Shown here one piece after another: positions 8,110 to 16,824 of a stretch of 48,185 nucleotides of DNA (its first letter is position 1; each line of letters opens with the position of its first letter). The translations under genes and the position numbers were made by a program. Under the pieces are notes generated by a model, which was not told where the DNA came from, made no database searches, and was given only the letters and a program-made list of their open reading frames with translations. This DNA comes from Planctomycetota bacterium (GTDB lineage Bacteria > Planctomycetota > UBA1135 > UBA2386), in assembly GCA_025459175.1 (NCBI GenBank), contig JALORC010000047.1:1-48185 (forward strand), read 5' to 3'.

Positions 8110-8988
8110 TCAGGCGGTCAGCAGTTGCTGGATGCGGGCGTACGTGGCGGCGGTCGTGTCGATCACTTCGGCGGGCAGCGCCGGCGGTGGCGGCGTCTTG
8201 TTCCAGCCGGTCGACAGCAGCCAGTTGCGCAGATACTGCTTGTCGAACGAGGTCGGCTGACCGCCCGGTCGCACTTCGTCGGCGGGCCAGAACCGGCTCG
8301 AGTCCGGCGTCATGCACTCGTCGATCAGCAGCAGCTTGCCGTCGAGCAGCCCGAACTCGAACTTGGTGTCCGCGATCACGATGCCGCGCGTGCGCGCATG
8401 GGCGCGGCCGCGCTGGTAGAGCGCCAGCGCCGCGGCGCGGGCCTCGTGCGCGACCGACGCCCCGACCAGCTCGACCACCTGCGCGAACGAGATCGGCTCG
8501 TCGTGGCCGCTGGCGGCCTTCGTCGACGGCGTCAGGATCGGCGGGTCCAGTTCGCTCGCGTGCTGCAGCCCCTGCGGCAGCACCACACCGCTGACCGCGC
8601 CGGTGCGCTGGTAGTCCTGCCAGCCGGAACCGGTCAGGAAGCCGCGCACGACCCATTCGACCGGCAGCGGCTGGCACCTGCGGCACCGCATCGTGCGGCC
8701 GCGCAGCAGCTGCTTGTGACTGGCCGGCACATCGGACCACGCATCGACGTCGGTCGACAACAGATGGTTCGGCACCACCTCGCGCAGCCGCGCGAACCAG
8801 AACGCCGAGGTCTCGGTCAGGATCCGGCCCTTGCCGGGGATGCCCTCGCGCATCACCACGTCGAACGCCGACACGCGGTCGGACGCGATCAGCAGCAGGT
8901 CGCCGTTCAGCTCGTAGATCTCGCGCACCTTGCCGCGGCCCAGGCGCTTGCCGAACGGCAGGTCGATGGTCAGTACCGGCGTGTTCAC
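8110..8988 (-). CDS. purC: Phosphoribosylaminoimidazole-succinocarboxamide synthase (SAICAR synthetase)
   Basis: 292 residues; ATP-dependent joining of aspartate to CAIR in purine synthesis. Typical features: GKVREIYEL near residue 20 (nucleotide loop), LLIASDRVSAFDVVM, the PVEWVVRGFLTGSGW block, and the IVIADTKFEFGLLDG plus ECMTPDSSRFWPADE region. The start codon is GTG (MNTPVLTIDLPFGKR). An xATxxT hexamer ends 6 nt upstream, so the transcript may be leaderless. First gene of a three-gene minus-strand operon with mtnA. Confidence 0.96.
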   Translation of the reverse strand: MNTPVLTIDLPFGKRLGRGKVREIYELNGDLLLIASDRVSAFDVVMREGIPGKGRILTETSAFWFARLREVVPNHLLSTDVDAWSDVPASHKQLLRGRTMRCRRCQPLPVEWVVRGFLTGSGWQDYQRTGAVSGVVLPQGLQHASELDPPILTPSTKAASGHDEPISFAQVVELVGASVAHEARAAALALYQRGRAHARTRGIVIADTKFEFGLLDGKLLLIDECMTPDSSRFWPADEVRPGGQPTSFDKQYLRNWLLSTGWNKTPPPPALPAEVIDTTAATYARIQQLLTA

Positions 8989-8994
8989 ACGGCG

Positions 8995-9000
8995 ATCATC
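8995..9000 (-). promoter_or_regulatory. -10-like GATGAT before purC
   Basis: On the minus strand GATGAT ends 6 nt before the purC GTG. The position fits a -10 box of a leaderless transcript, though the hexamer is a weaker match than most in the series. Confidence 0.3.
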
Positions 9001-9045
9001 GCGTGCAGCAGGCGGTCATGGAAGCCTGCAGTGCGCGGGGCGAGG

Positions 9046-10239
9046 TCACTCGGGCTTCTGCCGCACCGCGAACCCGAAGTTCAGCTCCGGGGTGTTGTTG
9101 GCACGGGTTTCGACGAAGTCGTCGATGAACACCAGCGTGTTGTAGCTGCGATCGATCGCCGCGAACCAGTTCTCGTTGGTGCCGTTGACGCTGAAGGTGA
9201 GGCCGCCGTCGGCGGCCAGCGTGTAGGTGCCGACGTAGGTGAAGTCCTGGCCGCCGCTGCCGACCGCATCGAGCCGGAAGCCGCTCTGCGCGGTCAGCGT
9301 GATGGTGCCGACGAAGGTGTCCGAACCGGAGTTCGACGGATTCACGAACAGCGTGTGGCCGCCGACCAGGAACGTGCCCGGCACGCGCACCGAGTCGACC
9401 GGCGTCGTCGGTGCGTCGAACTTGCGCACCATCGCCAGCAGGCCGGCTTCGCCGTCGCTCTCGTCGTCGTCGAGGCCGAACACGAGATTGCCGGTGGCGG
9501 CCGACTGCATCACCCGGCTGTCGGCGGTCTGGCCGGCGAGCTGGTAGCTGAGGGTCAGGTTGCACTGGCCGTTGCCGGTGCCGGAGGTCAGCAGGTTCTG
9601 GATCGTGCCGCCGAACACCAGCCCGCTGGTGCCCTGGTTGCCGGTGCCGGAGATCCCGCGCACCTCGCCGGGATTGCCGGCCGCGATCGTGACGCCGCCG
9701 CGCGCGCCGCGGCCGACGTTCTCGGGCGCCAGCAGCGTCTGCCCGAACACCGCGTGCAGCGACAGCACGTGCCAGCCACCCGCAAGCTCGACGGCGCCGT
9801 TCACGATGCGGGTGCCGAAGAACAAGCCGATCGACTGGCTCGCCGGCGTCGACACGCGATCGGTGAAGAAGTAGTCCGGGTTGGTGCCGACCAGGCTGTA
9901 GGCGCCGCGGAACACGACCGACGGTTCGGTGCCGCTGCCGACCTGGAACAGCGACAGGGCGCCGTCGTTCTCGAGCGCGTAGCGCTGCGCGGCACTGGTG
10001 CCACCGCTGCGCGTCACGGTGTAGGTGCTGTCGTCGAACAGGTTCAACACGCCGCGGTCGGTGTTGACGACCGTCGCCGGCACCGGGAAGGTGCCGAAGC
10101 CGCGCAGGCTGCGGAAGCCGAACTGATGGTGCGTCGCGGTGATCTTGACCTCGCTCTGCGGGCGATCCTCGTCGCCGCCGTCGGCGCAGGCTGCGAACAA
10201 GAACAGGACGGGCAGGTAGCGGCTGTGGCAGTGGCGCAT
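9046..10239 (-). CDS. Secreted lipoprotein, beta-rich, unknown function
   Basis: 397 residues. The start MRHCHSRYLPVLFLFAACADGG gives a lipoprotein signal with a lipidation Cys near residue 18, then a charged linker (GGDEDRPQSE). The rest is rich in Gly, Thr, Ser, Asn and aromatic residues in short alternating strands. Motifs such as FVGTITL and FTYVGTYTL in the C-terminal half, and a similar earlier stretch (VVFRGAYSL), hint at two related beta domains. I recognise no enzymatic motif. It is divergent from the DUF3187-like gene across 79 nt containing two back-to-back -10-like hexamers. Composition is like its neighbours. Confidence 0.8.
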   Translation of the reverse strand: MRHCHSRYLPVLFLFAACADGGDEDRPQSEVKITATHHQFGFRSLRGFGTFPVPATVVNTDRGVLNLFDDSTYTVTRSGGTSAAQRYALENDGALSLFQVGSGTEPSVVFRGAYSLVGTNPDYFFTDRVSTPASQSIGLFFGTRIVNGAVELAGGWHVLSLHAVFGQTLLAPENVGRGARGGVTIAAGNPGEVRGISGTGNQGTSGLVFGGTIQNLLTSGTGNGQCNLTLSYQLAGQTADSRVMQSAATGNLVFGLDDDESDGEAGLLAMVRKFDAPTTPVDSVRVPGTFLVGGHTLFVNPSNSGSDTFVGTITLTAQSGFRLDAVGSGGQDFTYVGTYTLAADGGLTFSVNGTNENWFAAIDRSYNTLVFIDDFVETRANNTPELNFGFAVRQKPE

Positions 10240-10248
10240 CGGCGGGGC

Positions 10249-10254
10249 AGTGTA
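10249..10254 (-). promoter_or_regulatory. -10-like TACACT before lipoprotein gene
   Basis: Minus-strand GGCTACACT, ending 9 nt before the ATG at 10239. Confidence 0.4.
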
Positions 10255-10305
10255 GCCGCGCCGCGGCCCGCGGAAACACCGCTCGCCGAGGCATGTTGCC
10301 ACTGC

Positions 10306-10311
10306 TAGCCT
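10306..10311 (+). promoter_or_regulatory. Extended -10-like TGCTAGCCT before DUF3187 gene
   Basis: TAGCCT with an upstream TGC (extended -10 type), ending 7 nt before the ATG at 10319, consistent with transcription starting at the start codon. Confidence 0.45.
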
Positions 10312-10318
10312 GCCGGCG

Positions 10319-11338
10319 ATGCAACGACCGGGTGGGTGCTGCGGGCTGCTGATCCTGTGCGTCGGCGCGGCCGCCTGCACGTCGACGCCGGCCGGCGGCG
10401 GCCCGTTGCCGGTGCGCAACCAGCATCCCGCCCAGTTGACCGTGTTGCACCAGGCCCCGGCCAGCGCCCGGGTGCTGGCGGCCGGGCGGTTCGGTGGCCG
10501 CGTCGATGCCGCGTATTCGAGCCTGTTCCTGCGCGGCACCGTGCCCGGCCGATCGTTCACGATGGACGGCGAGTATCTGCGGGTGTCGCACCGGCTGCGG
10601 GCCGGACTCGGCGGCGGCCTCGAACTCGGCACCGAGCTGCCGTTCGCGCACACCAGCGGCGGCTTCCTCGATCGCTTCCTGATCGACTACCACAACTGGT
10701 TCGGCTTCCCGGACCAGGGTCGCAGCGACACCGAACGCGATCGCTTCCTGGTCCGCGCCAACGAGAACGGCAGCACCGTCTGGCAGCTCGATGCGAGTGG
10801 CGCCGAACTGCTCGACATTCCGCTGCAGCTGACCTGGCAGGTGCTGGCGCCGACCGCGGCCCGGCCGGGGCTCGCCGTGCGCGGCGCGGTGGAGCTGCCG
10901 ACCGGCGACGACGACCGCGGCTACGGCAGCGGCGAGCTCGACTTCGGCCTCGGCCTGCTGGCCGAACACCACACCGGCCCGGTCGGCTGGTACGGCCATC
11001 TGCAGCACACGTTCGCCGGCACGCCGGCACCGGCGCGGCGGCTCGGGTTCGCGTTCGCCGACGTGACCTCGGCCGGACTCGCCGCCGAGCTGCCGCTGGC
11101 CAGCGACCTCGCGGCGCTGGTGCAGATCGAGTGGGAGACGTCGACGCTGCGCGAACTCGCGGTGCCGGCCGCGGCCCGTGACCAGGTGTTGCTGTGGGTC
11201 GGCGGCCGCTGGCAAGCGAGCGCCGACTGGTCGGTCGAGGTCGGTTTCGGCGAGGACCTGCAGTCGCTGGTGTCGCCGGACTTCACGGCCTGGCTCGGCG
11301 TGGTCTGGCTGCCGGGCGGCAGCCAGCTCCCCCGCTGA
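10319..11338 (+). CDS. DUF3187-like outer-membrane beta-barrel protein
   Basis: 339 residues with an N-terminal signal of lipoprotein type (LCVGAAACTS, Cys near residue 20). It resembles the DUF3187 family of predicted outer-membrane proteins: EYLRVSHRLRAGLGGGLELG, then FLDRFLIDYHNWFGFPDQGR, a central strand pair and a C terminus ending in the barrel-like FTAWLGVVWLPGGS. Alternating hydrophobic residues fit transmembrane strands. It lies directly upstream of qhpF, with only 33 nt between, so co-transcription with or a separate role from the amine dehydrogenase are both possible. Family assignment is from recalled sequence pattern. Confidence 0.75.
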   Translation: MQRPGGCCGLLILCVGAAACTSTPAGGGPLPVRNQHPAQLTVLHQAPASARVLAAGRFGGRVDAAYSSLFLRGTVPGRSFTMDGEYLRVSHRLRAGLGGGLELGTELPFAHTSGGFLDRFLIDYHNWFGFPDQGRSDTERDRFLVRANENGSTVWQLDASGAELLDIPLQLTWQVLAPTAARPGLAVRGAVELPTGDDDRGYGSGELDFGLGLLAEHHTGPVGWYGHLQHTFAGTPAPARRLGFAFADVTSAGLAAELPLASDLAALVQIEWETSTLRELAVPAAARDQVLLWVGGRWQASADWSVEVGFGEDLQSLVSPDFTAWLGVVWLPGGSQLPR

Positions 11339-11340
11339 GT

Positions 11341-11362
11341 TTTACATAACAAATCTTATCAG
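11341..11362 (+). promoter_or_regulatory. AT-rich island upstream of qhpF
   Basis: About 22 nt with almost no G or C in the first half, within a roughly 70% GC window. It contains TTTACA and an inverted ATAA(N6)TTAT. It sits 9 nt before the qhpF ATG, between the DUF3187 stop and qhpF. It could be a promoter or operator of the qhp operon. No perfectly spaced sigma-70 pair is present. Confidence 0.4.
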
Positions 11363-11371
11363 AACCAAGCG

Positions 11372-13174
11372 ATGGCCGCCGAGGGGATGGTTCCGGTGCC
11401 TTGGCGCCAGCTGTGGCCGCTGCTCGGACTCGCCGGGCGACGGCCGCTGTGGCTGCAGCTCGGCCTCGCCGCCGCCCAGGTGCTGCTGCCGATCGCCGGC
11501 CTGCTGGCGATGCAGTGGCTGATCGACGCGGTCGCCCTCGGACTGGCCGGGCGACTCGACGCGGCGACCGCCAGCGCCGACGCGACCCGCGCGATCCTGC
11601 TGGCGACCGCCGTCGCGTTCGCCGGCGGCGTGCTGCGCAGCGTGTACGCGGTGCTGACCGAACACCACGGTCGCGCGCTCGGCGACGCCGCGGCGGCCGC
11701 CGTGCAGCAGCACGCGACGCAGCTCGACCTCGCCGCGTTCGATCGGCCCGCATTCCATGACCTGCTGCAGCGCGCCTCGACCGAAGCCGGCAGCCGGCCG
11801 GTGCGGCTCGGCCAGGACGGCATCGCGCTGCTGGTCGCCGGGCTGTCGCTGCTGGTGATGGCGACCCTGCTCGGCAGCGTCGCGCCATGGCTGCCGCTGC
11901 TGGTCGCCGGTGCTTCGCTGCCGCTGGCGTGGCAACGGGCCGCGCACGCGCGGCTGCGGTTCCAGTGGCAGCAGGAACACACGCCGACCCAGCGCGACAT
12001 CGGCTACCTCGGCGCGGTGCTGACCGGGCGGGCGACCGCGAAGGACGTGCGGGCGCTGGCGCTGGCGGGGCCGCTCGGCGGCCGGCTCGAGCGCCTGCGG
12101 CACGGCCTGCGGACCTCGCTCATGGCGCTGGCGCGGCGCCGCAGCCGCGACGAACTGCTGGTGCAGATGCTGGCCAGCGCCGGCTTGTTCGTCGCGTACT
12201 GGGTGCTGGTGCGGCAGGCGCTGGCGGGTGGGATCGGTCTCGGCGCGCTGGTGCTGCACGCGCAGGTGGCGCAGCGCACCCAGAACGCGGTGCGCGATCT
12301 GCTGGCGGCGCGGGCCGCGGTCGGCGAGCACCGGCTGTTCCTGCGGCCGCTGGTGGAGTTCCTGCAGCTGGCGCCGCACTTGGTGCCAGCTCCCCCGCCG
12401 GGTCTCGCGCTGCCGCCGGGCCCGCTGGCGATCGCCGTCGATGGCCTCGACTTCGCGTATCCGGAGCAGCCGCGGCCGGCGCTGCAGACGGTCACGTTCG
12501 CGATCGCCGCCGGCGAACGCATCGCGATCGTCGGCAAGAACGGCTCCGGCAAGTCGACGCTGCTGAAGCTGCTGCTGCGGCTCTACGACCCGCAGCAGGG
12601 CGAGATCCGGATCGGCGACCGGCCGCTGCCAACGCTCGAGCCGCGCGCGTTCCGCGCCGGTTGCGCGGTGCTGCTGCAGGATGCGGCGCTGTTCGAACTC
12701 AGCGTGCGCGACAACCTGCAGCTCGGCCGCGCCAGCGCGCCGGCGGCAGCGACCGCGGACGCCGCGGCGTGGTCGGCGCTGGCCGCGGTCGGTCTCGAGG
12801 CGCGCGTGCGCGCGTTGCCGTACGGACTCGACACGATCTGTTCGCGGCGCCATCCGCAAGGCGTCGACTGGAGCCCGGGCGAGGCGCGGCGGCTGCTGCT
12901 GGCGCGGGCGCTGCAGCATGCGGGCGGACTGCTGGTGCTCGACGAACCGTTCGCGGCGCTGGACGGCGATGCGGCCGCGGCGGTCGCCGCGCAGCTGCTG
13001 GCGCGCCCGCGCACGCAGACGATGTTGATCGTCGATCATCGGCCGGAGGCCGTGACGGTCGCCGACCGCGTGCTGGTGTTCGACGGCGGCCGGTTGGTGG
13101 CCAACGGCACGCCGACCGCGTTGGCGGCGCACGAGGCGGCGTTCCGCCGTCTGTTCCCCGACCTCGCGCGGTGA
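11372..13174 (+). CDS. qhpF: ABC exporter of the QHNDH gamma subunit (QhpF type)
   Basis: 600-residue half-transporter with an N-terminal six-helix membrane domain (about 1-330) fused to one nucleotide-binding domain, presumably a homodimer. In Paracoccus the QhpF exporter is needed to bring the modified gamma subunit to the periplasm. Walker A is GKNGSGKST (about 388-396), the Q-loop is LLQD, Walker B is LLVLDEPFAALD (D524, E525) and the H-loop His is near 556 (IVDHR). The ABC signature is degenerate: WSPGEARR (500-507) instead of LSGGQ. Assignment to QhpF rests on position next to the qhp genes. The qhpA start is 130 nt downstream, with its own -10-like site. Confidence 0.85.
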   Translation: MAAEGMVPVPWRQLWPLLGLAGRRPLWLQLGLAAAQVLLPIAGLLAMQWLIDAVALGLAGRLDAATASADATRAILLATAVAFAGGVLRSVYAVLTEHHGRALGDAAAAAVQQHATQLDLAAFDRPAFHDLLQRASTEAGSRPVRLGQDGIALLVAGLSLLVMATLLGSVAPWLPLLVAGASLPLAWQRAAHARLRFQWQQEHTPTQRDIGYLGAVLTGRATAKDVRALALAGPLGGRLERLRHGLRTSLMALARRRSRDELLVQMLASAGLFVAYWVLVRQALAGGIGLGALVLHAQVAQRTQNAVRDLLAARAAVGEHRLFLRPLVEFLQLAPHLVPAPPPGLALPPGPLAIAVDGLDFAYPEQPRPALQTVTFAIAAGERIAIVGKNGSGKSTLLKLLLRLYDPQQGEIRIGDRPLPTLEPRAFRAGCAVLLQDAALFELSVRDNLQLGRASAPAAATADAAAWSALAAVGLEARVRALPYGLDTICSRRHPQGVDWSPGEARRLLLARALQHAGGLLVLDEPFAALDGDAAAAVAAQLLARPRTQTMLIVDHRPEAVTVADRVLVFDGGRLVANGTPTALAAHEAAFRRLFPDLAR

Positions 13175-13240
13175 CGAACTCGGGACGCCCGCGGGCGCGC
13201 AACCACCAGTTCGCAGGCTCCATCGCCGCCGGGATCGCGG

Positions 13241-13246
13241 TATGGT
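13241..13246 (+). promoter_or_regulatory. -10-like TATGGT upstream of qhpA
   Basis: TATGGT in the 130-nt gap between qhpF and qhpA. It would start transcription near 13253, leaving a leader of about 50 nt to the GTG at 13305. This argues against the ATG at 13242 lying inside the promoter. Confidence 0.4.
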
Positions 13247-13304
13247 CCGGCGGCCCCGCGGCGCGGCCGCGGCCCAAAACCCATCGCAGCGCGGAGCCTC
13301 CGGC

Positions 13305-15392
13305 GTGCAGAGCCTCGTTCGTCCGCTCGTCCTGTTCCTGGTGACGTTCGCGTCCGCCATCCTGGCGATGGCGCAGACCCCGACCCCGGTGCAACCGCCG
13401 GCGCTGCCACCCGGCCACCCGCCGGCGGCCGTCACGCCAGCCGCAGCGCCATCGACGACGCCTGCGCCCGCCGCGCCGGCGACTCCCGCGGGCGACGCCG
13501 CGGCGCAAGAACCGGCGGGCGACGGCGAACGGCCCGCCGAGGGCGACGCTGCCGACAAGCCGCCGCGCCAGGGCATCCCCGTCGACGATCCGCTGGTGCA
13601 GACGCACTGCGCGCGCTGCCACGCCCCCGACCAGAACCAGCACATGACGCGCATCTCGTTCGTGCGCAAGTCGCCCGAAGGCTGGGCCGAGACGATCAAA
13701 CGCATGGGGCGGCTGCACGGCCTGCAGCTGTCGCCGAGCGACGCCAAGCAGCTGGTGCGCACGCTGTCGAACTCGCACGGCCTCGCCCGCAGCGAAGCCG
13801 AGCGCGGCATCTACGAGAGCGAACGCCGCGTGCACTGGTCCGAGGCGCATCACGACCAGGACTTCCAGCGCGCGTGCGCGCAGTGCCATCCGCTCGGCCG
13901 CGTGCTGCTGCAGCAGCGCGATGACGAGGAATGGCAGCTGCTGCGCGCGACCCACGTGGCGATGTTCCCGCTGGCGCGCGGCCAGATGGGCGGTGGTCCG
14001 CCCGAGGAGGAGCGCAATCGGTTCGGCGGTGGCGGCGGCCCACCCGCAGGGGCAGGCGGCGGTGGTGCTGGCGGTGGCGGTCGCGGCGGCCGCGGCCAGA
14101 GTGGCCAGGGCGCCGACTCCCCCGCCGGCGGCGGCGGCCCGACCCAGGGCGTCGGCGACCGCGTGCTCGCCAAGCTGGCGAAGGACCAACCGTTGTTCAC
14201 CGAGGCGTGGTCGCGCTGGAGCAAGAACAAGCGCGAGGTGCCACTCGCCGGGACCTGGACCGTGCACGGCCACGAGACCGGCCGCGGCGACCTGATCGGC
14301 ACCGCCGAACTGACCCGCGTCGACGAGGACGAGTACACGATCGCCTGGCGGCTGCAGGCGAGTGACGGCTCCACCATCGAACGCACCGGCAAGGGCCTGC
14401 TCTACGCCGGCTATTCCTGGCGCGGCCGCAGCCAGGACCAGGGCGGCGTCAGCACCACGTGGCGCGAGGTGCTGCTGCTCGACGAGGCGTGGCAGACGCT
14501 GCGCGGCCGGCTGTTCACCGGCAACTACGACGAGATCGGCGCCGACGTGACGCTGGTGCGCGACCAGGGCCGCCCGCGCGTGCTCGCGGTCGGCGCGGCA
14601 GCGATCGCGGTGCCGAGCACCGGCCATCGCCTGACCGTGCACGGCGAAGCGTTCCCACCGGCGCTGCTGCCGCGCGACTTCTTCGTCGGCAAAGGCATCA
14701 CGATCACCGCCGTCGAACGACAGTCCGATCGCACCGTCGTGCTGGTCGTCGACACCGCGGCCGGCACCGAACTCGGTCCGCGCACGGTCGCGTTCGGCAA
14801 TGATCCGGGCACCACGCAGGTGGTGCTCTACGACACCGTCGACTACGTGCGGATCCGGCCGCTGCAGGGCCTCGCCCGCATCGGTGGCGCCAAGCATCCG
14901 AAGCAAATCGAACGCTTCGAGGCGTTCGCGGTGCATCGTGGCCCCGACAGCAAGCCCTACACCGACGACGACGTCGATCTGTTCCAGGTGCGGCCGCGCT
15001 GGGGCCTCGCCGAGTTCCGCGTGCGCGAGAACGACGACGATCTGCAGTACGTCGGCAACATCGATGCGGCGACCGGGGTGTTCACGCCGGCCGTCGACGG
15101 CCCGAATCCCGCCCGCCGCTGGCAGGCCAACAACATCGGCGACGTGTTCGTGACCGCCGAGGTCGAGCTCGAGGTCGCGGTGCGGCCCGAGCCACCGAAG
15201 CCGGCCAAGCCGGCGAACGACGACAAGAAGCCCGCCGAGCAGCTGCCGGCCGCGACGCAACCCGCACCCGCACCGGCCCCCGGTCCGGAACTCGTGCTGA
15301 TGGACAAGAAGACCTTTCGGGCCCGCAGCCACCTGTTGGTGACGGTGCCGCTCTACATGCGCTGGGCAGCGCTCGACTGGGAGGATCGCTGA
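13305..15392 (+). CDS. qhpA: Quinohemoprotein amine dehydrogenase alpha subunit, diheme
   Basis: 695 residues. The alpha subunit carries two c-type hemes that accept electrons from the CTQ cofactor in the gamma subunit. GTG at 13305 gives a clean Sec signal (cleavage after AMA, near residue 23), with GGAG upstream; an in-frame ATG at 13242 would add an Arg-rich leader and is less likely. Two CXXCH heme sites are seen: CARCH (102-106) and CAQCH (191-195). The remainder is beta-rich, ending LLVTVPLYMRW, as expected for the three barrel domains. It is longer than usual because of a Pro/Ala-rich linker (about 25-90), a Gly-rich insert (about 229-284) and a Lys/Pro/Ala linker near the C terminus. 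qhpD starts 1 nt after the stop. Confidence 0.93.
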   Translation: MQSLVRPLVLFLVTFASAILAMAQTPTPVQPPALPPGHPPAAVTPAAAPSTTPAPAAPATPAGDAAAQEPAGDGERPAEGDAADKPPRQGIPVDDPLVQTHCARCHAPDQNQHMTRISFVRKSPEGWAETIKRMGRLHGLQLSPSDAKQLVRTLSNSHGLARSEAERGIYESERRVHWSEAHHDQDFQRACAQCHPLGRVLLQQRDDEEWQLLRATHVAMFPLARGQMGGGPPEEERNRFGGGGGPPAGAGGGGAGGGGRGGRGQSGQGADSPAGGGGPTQGVGDRVLAKLAKDQPLFTEAWSRWSKNKREVPLAGTWTVHGHETGRGDLIGTAELTRVDEDEYTIAWRLQASDGSTIERTGKGLLYAGYSWRGRSQDQGGVSTTWREVLLLDEAWQTLRGRLFTGNYDEIGADVTLVRDQGRPRVLAVGAAAIAVPSTGHRLTVHGEAFPPALLPRDFFVGKGITITAVERQSDRTVVLVVDTAAGTELGPRTVAFGNDPGTTQVVLYDTVDYVRIRPLQGLARIGGAKHPKQIERFEAFAVHRGPDSKPYTDDDVDLFQVRPRWGLAEFRVRENDDDLQYVGNIDAATGVFTPAVDGPNPARRWQANNIGDVFVTAEVELEVAVRPEPPKPAKPANDDKKPAEQLPAATQPAPAPAPGPELVLMDKKTFRARSHLLVTVPLYMRWAALDWEDR

Positions 15393-15393
15393 C

Positions 15394-16824
15394 GTGGAAC
15401 TGCGCACCGTGTTGCATCGCCGGTTTCGGGCCGAGTCCGGCCCGGAGTTCGTCTACGTCGCCACCTCGGCGGCGATCCTCGGCCTCGACGAGTTGACCAG
15501 CGCGATCGTCGACGGCTTCGCCGCCGGCGCCGACGACGAAGCGTGGCTCGCGACCCGCTCCGACCGCCCGGCGGCCGAGCAATCGCTGCACGACCTGATC
15601 GACCTCGGCGTGATCCGGCCGGTCGGCGAACCGGAGGCGCCGCGCGCGCAGCTGCCGCCGATGCCGTTCCCGTTGGCGACCTTGGTGCTGAACGTCACCA
15701 ACAAGTGCAACCTGTCGTGCACCTACTGCTACGAGTACGGCGCCGATCGGCTGACCGAGGGCAAGGGCAGCCAGGGCACCGGCAAGCCGCGCATGGACGA
15801 CGACACCGCGCGGCAGTCGATCGACTTCCTGCTGCGCAACAGCGGCGACCGGCCGCAGGTGTCGATCACGTTCTTCGGCGGCGAGACGCTGCTGAACTTC
15901 CCGGCGATCGTGGCCGCGGTCGAGTATGCGGAGCCGCGCGCCGCGGCGCTGAAGAAGCGCGTGCACTACTCGCTGACCACCAACGCGACCTTGCTCAGCG
16001 ACGAAGTGGTCGACTTCCTGACCAGGCACCGCTTCGGCATCACGGTGTCGATCGACGGCGACCAGCAGGAACAGGATCGCCACCGTTCGTTCCAAGGGGG
16101 CAAGGGCAGCTTCGACCGGATCGCGCCGCGCATCCGCCACCTCGTGCAGCAGAACAAGCTGCACAAGGGGCGCTCGATCGGCGCCCGCGTCACGCTGACC
16201 GCCGGGGCCGCGCCGGTGCCGGAGACCTATCGCTTCCTGACCCAGGAGCTCGGCTTCGACGAAGTCGGCTTCGCACCGGTGACCGCGGGGCTCGGCCGGC
16301 CGTGGGCCCTCGGCGAACTCGGCTACGAACGACTGCTGCGCGAGTTCGCGGAGCTCGGCGAGGACTACATCGCCGCCGCGGCCCGCAACGAGGCGCACGG
16401 CTTCGCCAACCTCGGCGACCTGCTGCGCGAACTGCACCAGGGCGTCAACAAGGCGCACCCGTGCGGGGCCGGCCTCGGCCTGCTCGGCGTGTCGACCGAA
16501 GGCGAACTCGGTCTGTGCCATCGCTTCGTCGAGTCGAAGAGCCACAGCATGGGCTCGGTGCAGCAGGGCATCGACGAGGGCGCGCGCACGCAGTTCCTGC
16601 AGCAGGCGCACGTCGACCAGAAGACCGACTGCACGCAGTGCTTCGCGCGCCCATTGTGCGCCGGCGGCTGCTACCACGAAGCACACGTGCGCTACGGCGA
16701 CGCCACCAAGGCCAACCTGCACTACTGCGAGTGGATCCGCGGCTTCGTCGATCTCGGCCTGCGCACCTACGCTCGCATCCAAGCCAGCAACCCGAGGTTC
16801 TTCACGAGGTTCGAAACCACATGA
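15394..16824 (+). CDS. qhpD: Radical SAM peptide-crosslinking enzyme QhpD
   Basis: 476 residues, start GTG. It forms the intrapeptidyl Cys-to-Asp/Glu thioether bonds in the gamma subunit using SAM and iron-sulfur clusters in the cytoplasm. The N-terminal 90 residues form a recognition-like region, followed by the radical SAM motif CNLSCTYC (C105, C109, C112), TFFGGETLLNF and a (beta/alpha) barrel. A C-terminal SPASM-type region carries seven Cys at 357, 375, 413, 416, 422, 426 and 445 (for example DCTQCFARPLCAGGC), enough for two auxiliary clusters. It overlaps qhpC by 4 nt (ATGA), so enzyme and substrate are made together. Confidence 0.95.
   Translation: MELRTVLHRRFRAESGPEFVYVATSAAILGLDELTSAIVDGFAAGADDEAWLATRSDRPAAEQSLHDLIDLGVIRPVGEPEAPRAQLPPMPFPLATLVLNVTNKCNLSCTYCYEYGADRLTEGKGSQGTGKPRMDDDTARQSIDFLLRNSGDRPQVSITFFGGETLLNFPAIVAAVEYAEPRAAALKKRVHYSLTTNATLLSDEVVDFLTRHRFGITVSIDGDQQEQDRHRSFQGGKGSFDRIAPRIRHLVQQNKLHKGRSIGARVTLTAGAAPVPETYRFLTQELGFDEVGFAPVTAGLGRPWALGELGYERLLREFAELGEDYIAAAARNEAHGFANLGDLLRELHQGVNKAHPCGAGLGLLGVSTEGELGLCHRFVESKSHSMGSVQQGIDEGARTQFLQQAHVDQKTDCTQCFARPLCAGGCYHEAHVRYGDATKANLHYCEWIRGFVDLGLRTYARIQASNPRFFTRFETT

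Noticed and set aside
7990..10308. Plus-strand open frame of 772 codons over mtnA, purC and the lipoprotein gene
   Set aside because: Antisense shadow; the minus strand encodes recognisable MtnA and PurC.
13242..13304. ATG at 13242 as the qhpA start
   Set aside because: It lies within the TATGGT promoter-like hexamer and adds an Arg-rich extension before a complete signal peptide that starts at GTG 13305.
11342..15407. Long minus-strand open frames opposite qhpF and qhpA (822 and 902 codons)
   Set aside because: Composition is Arg/Ala/Gly/His-rich as expected for the complement of high-GC genes. The plus strand has clear ABC exporter and heme-site motifs.
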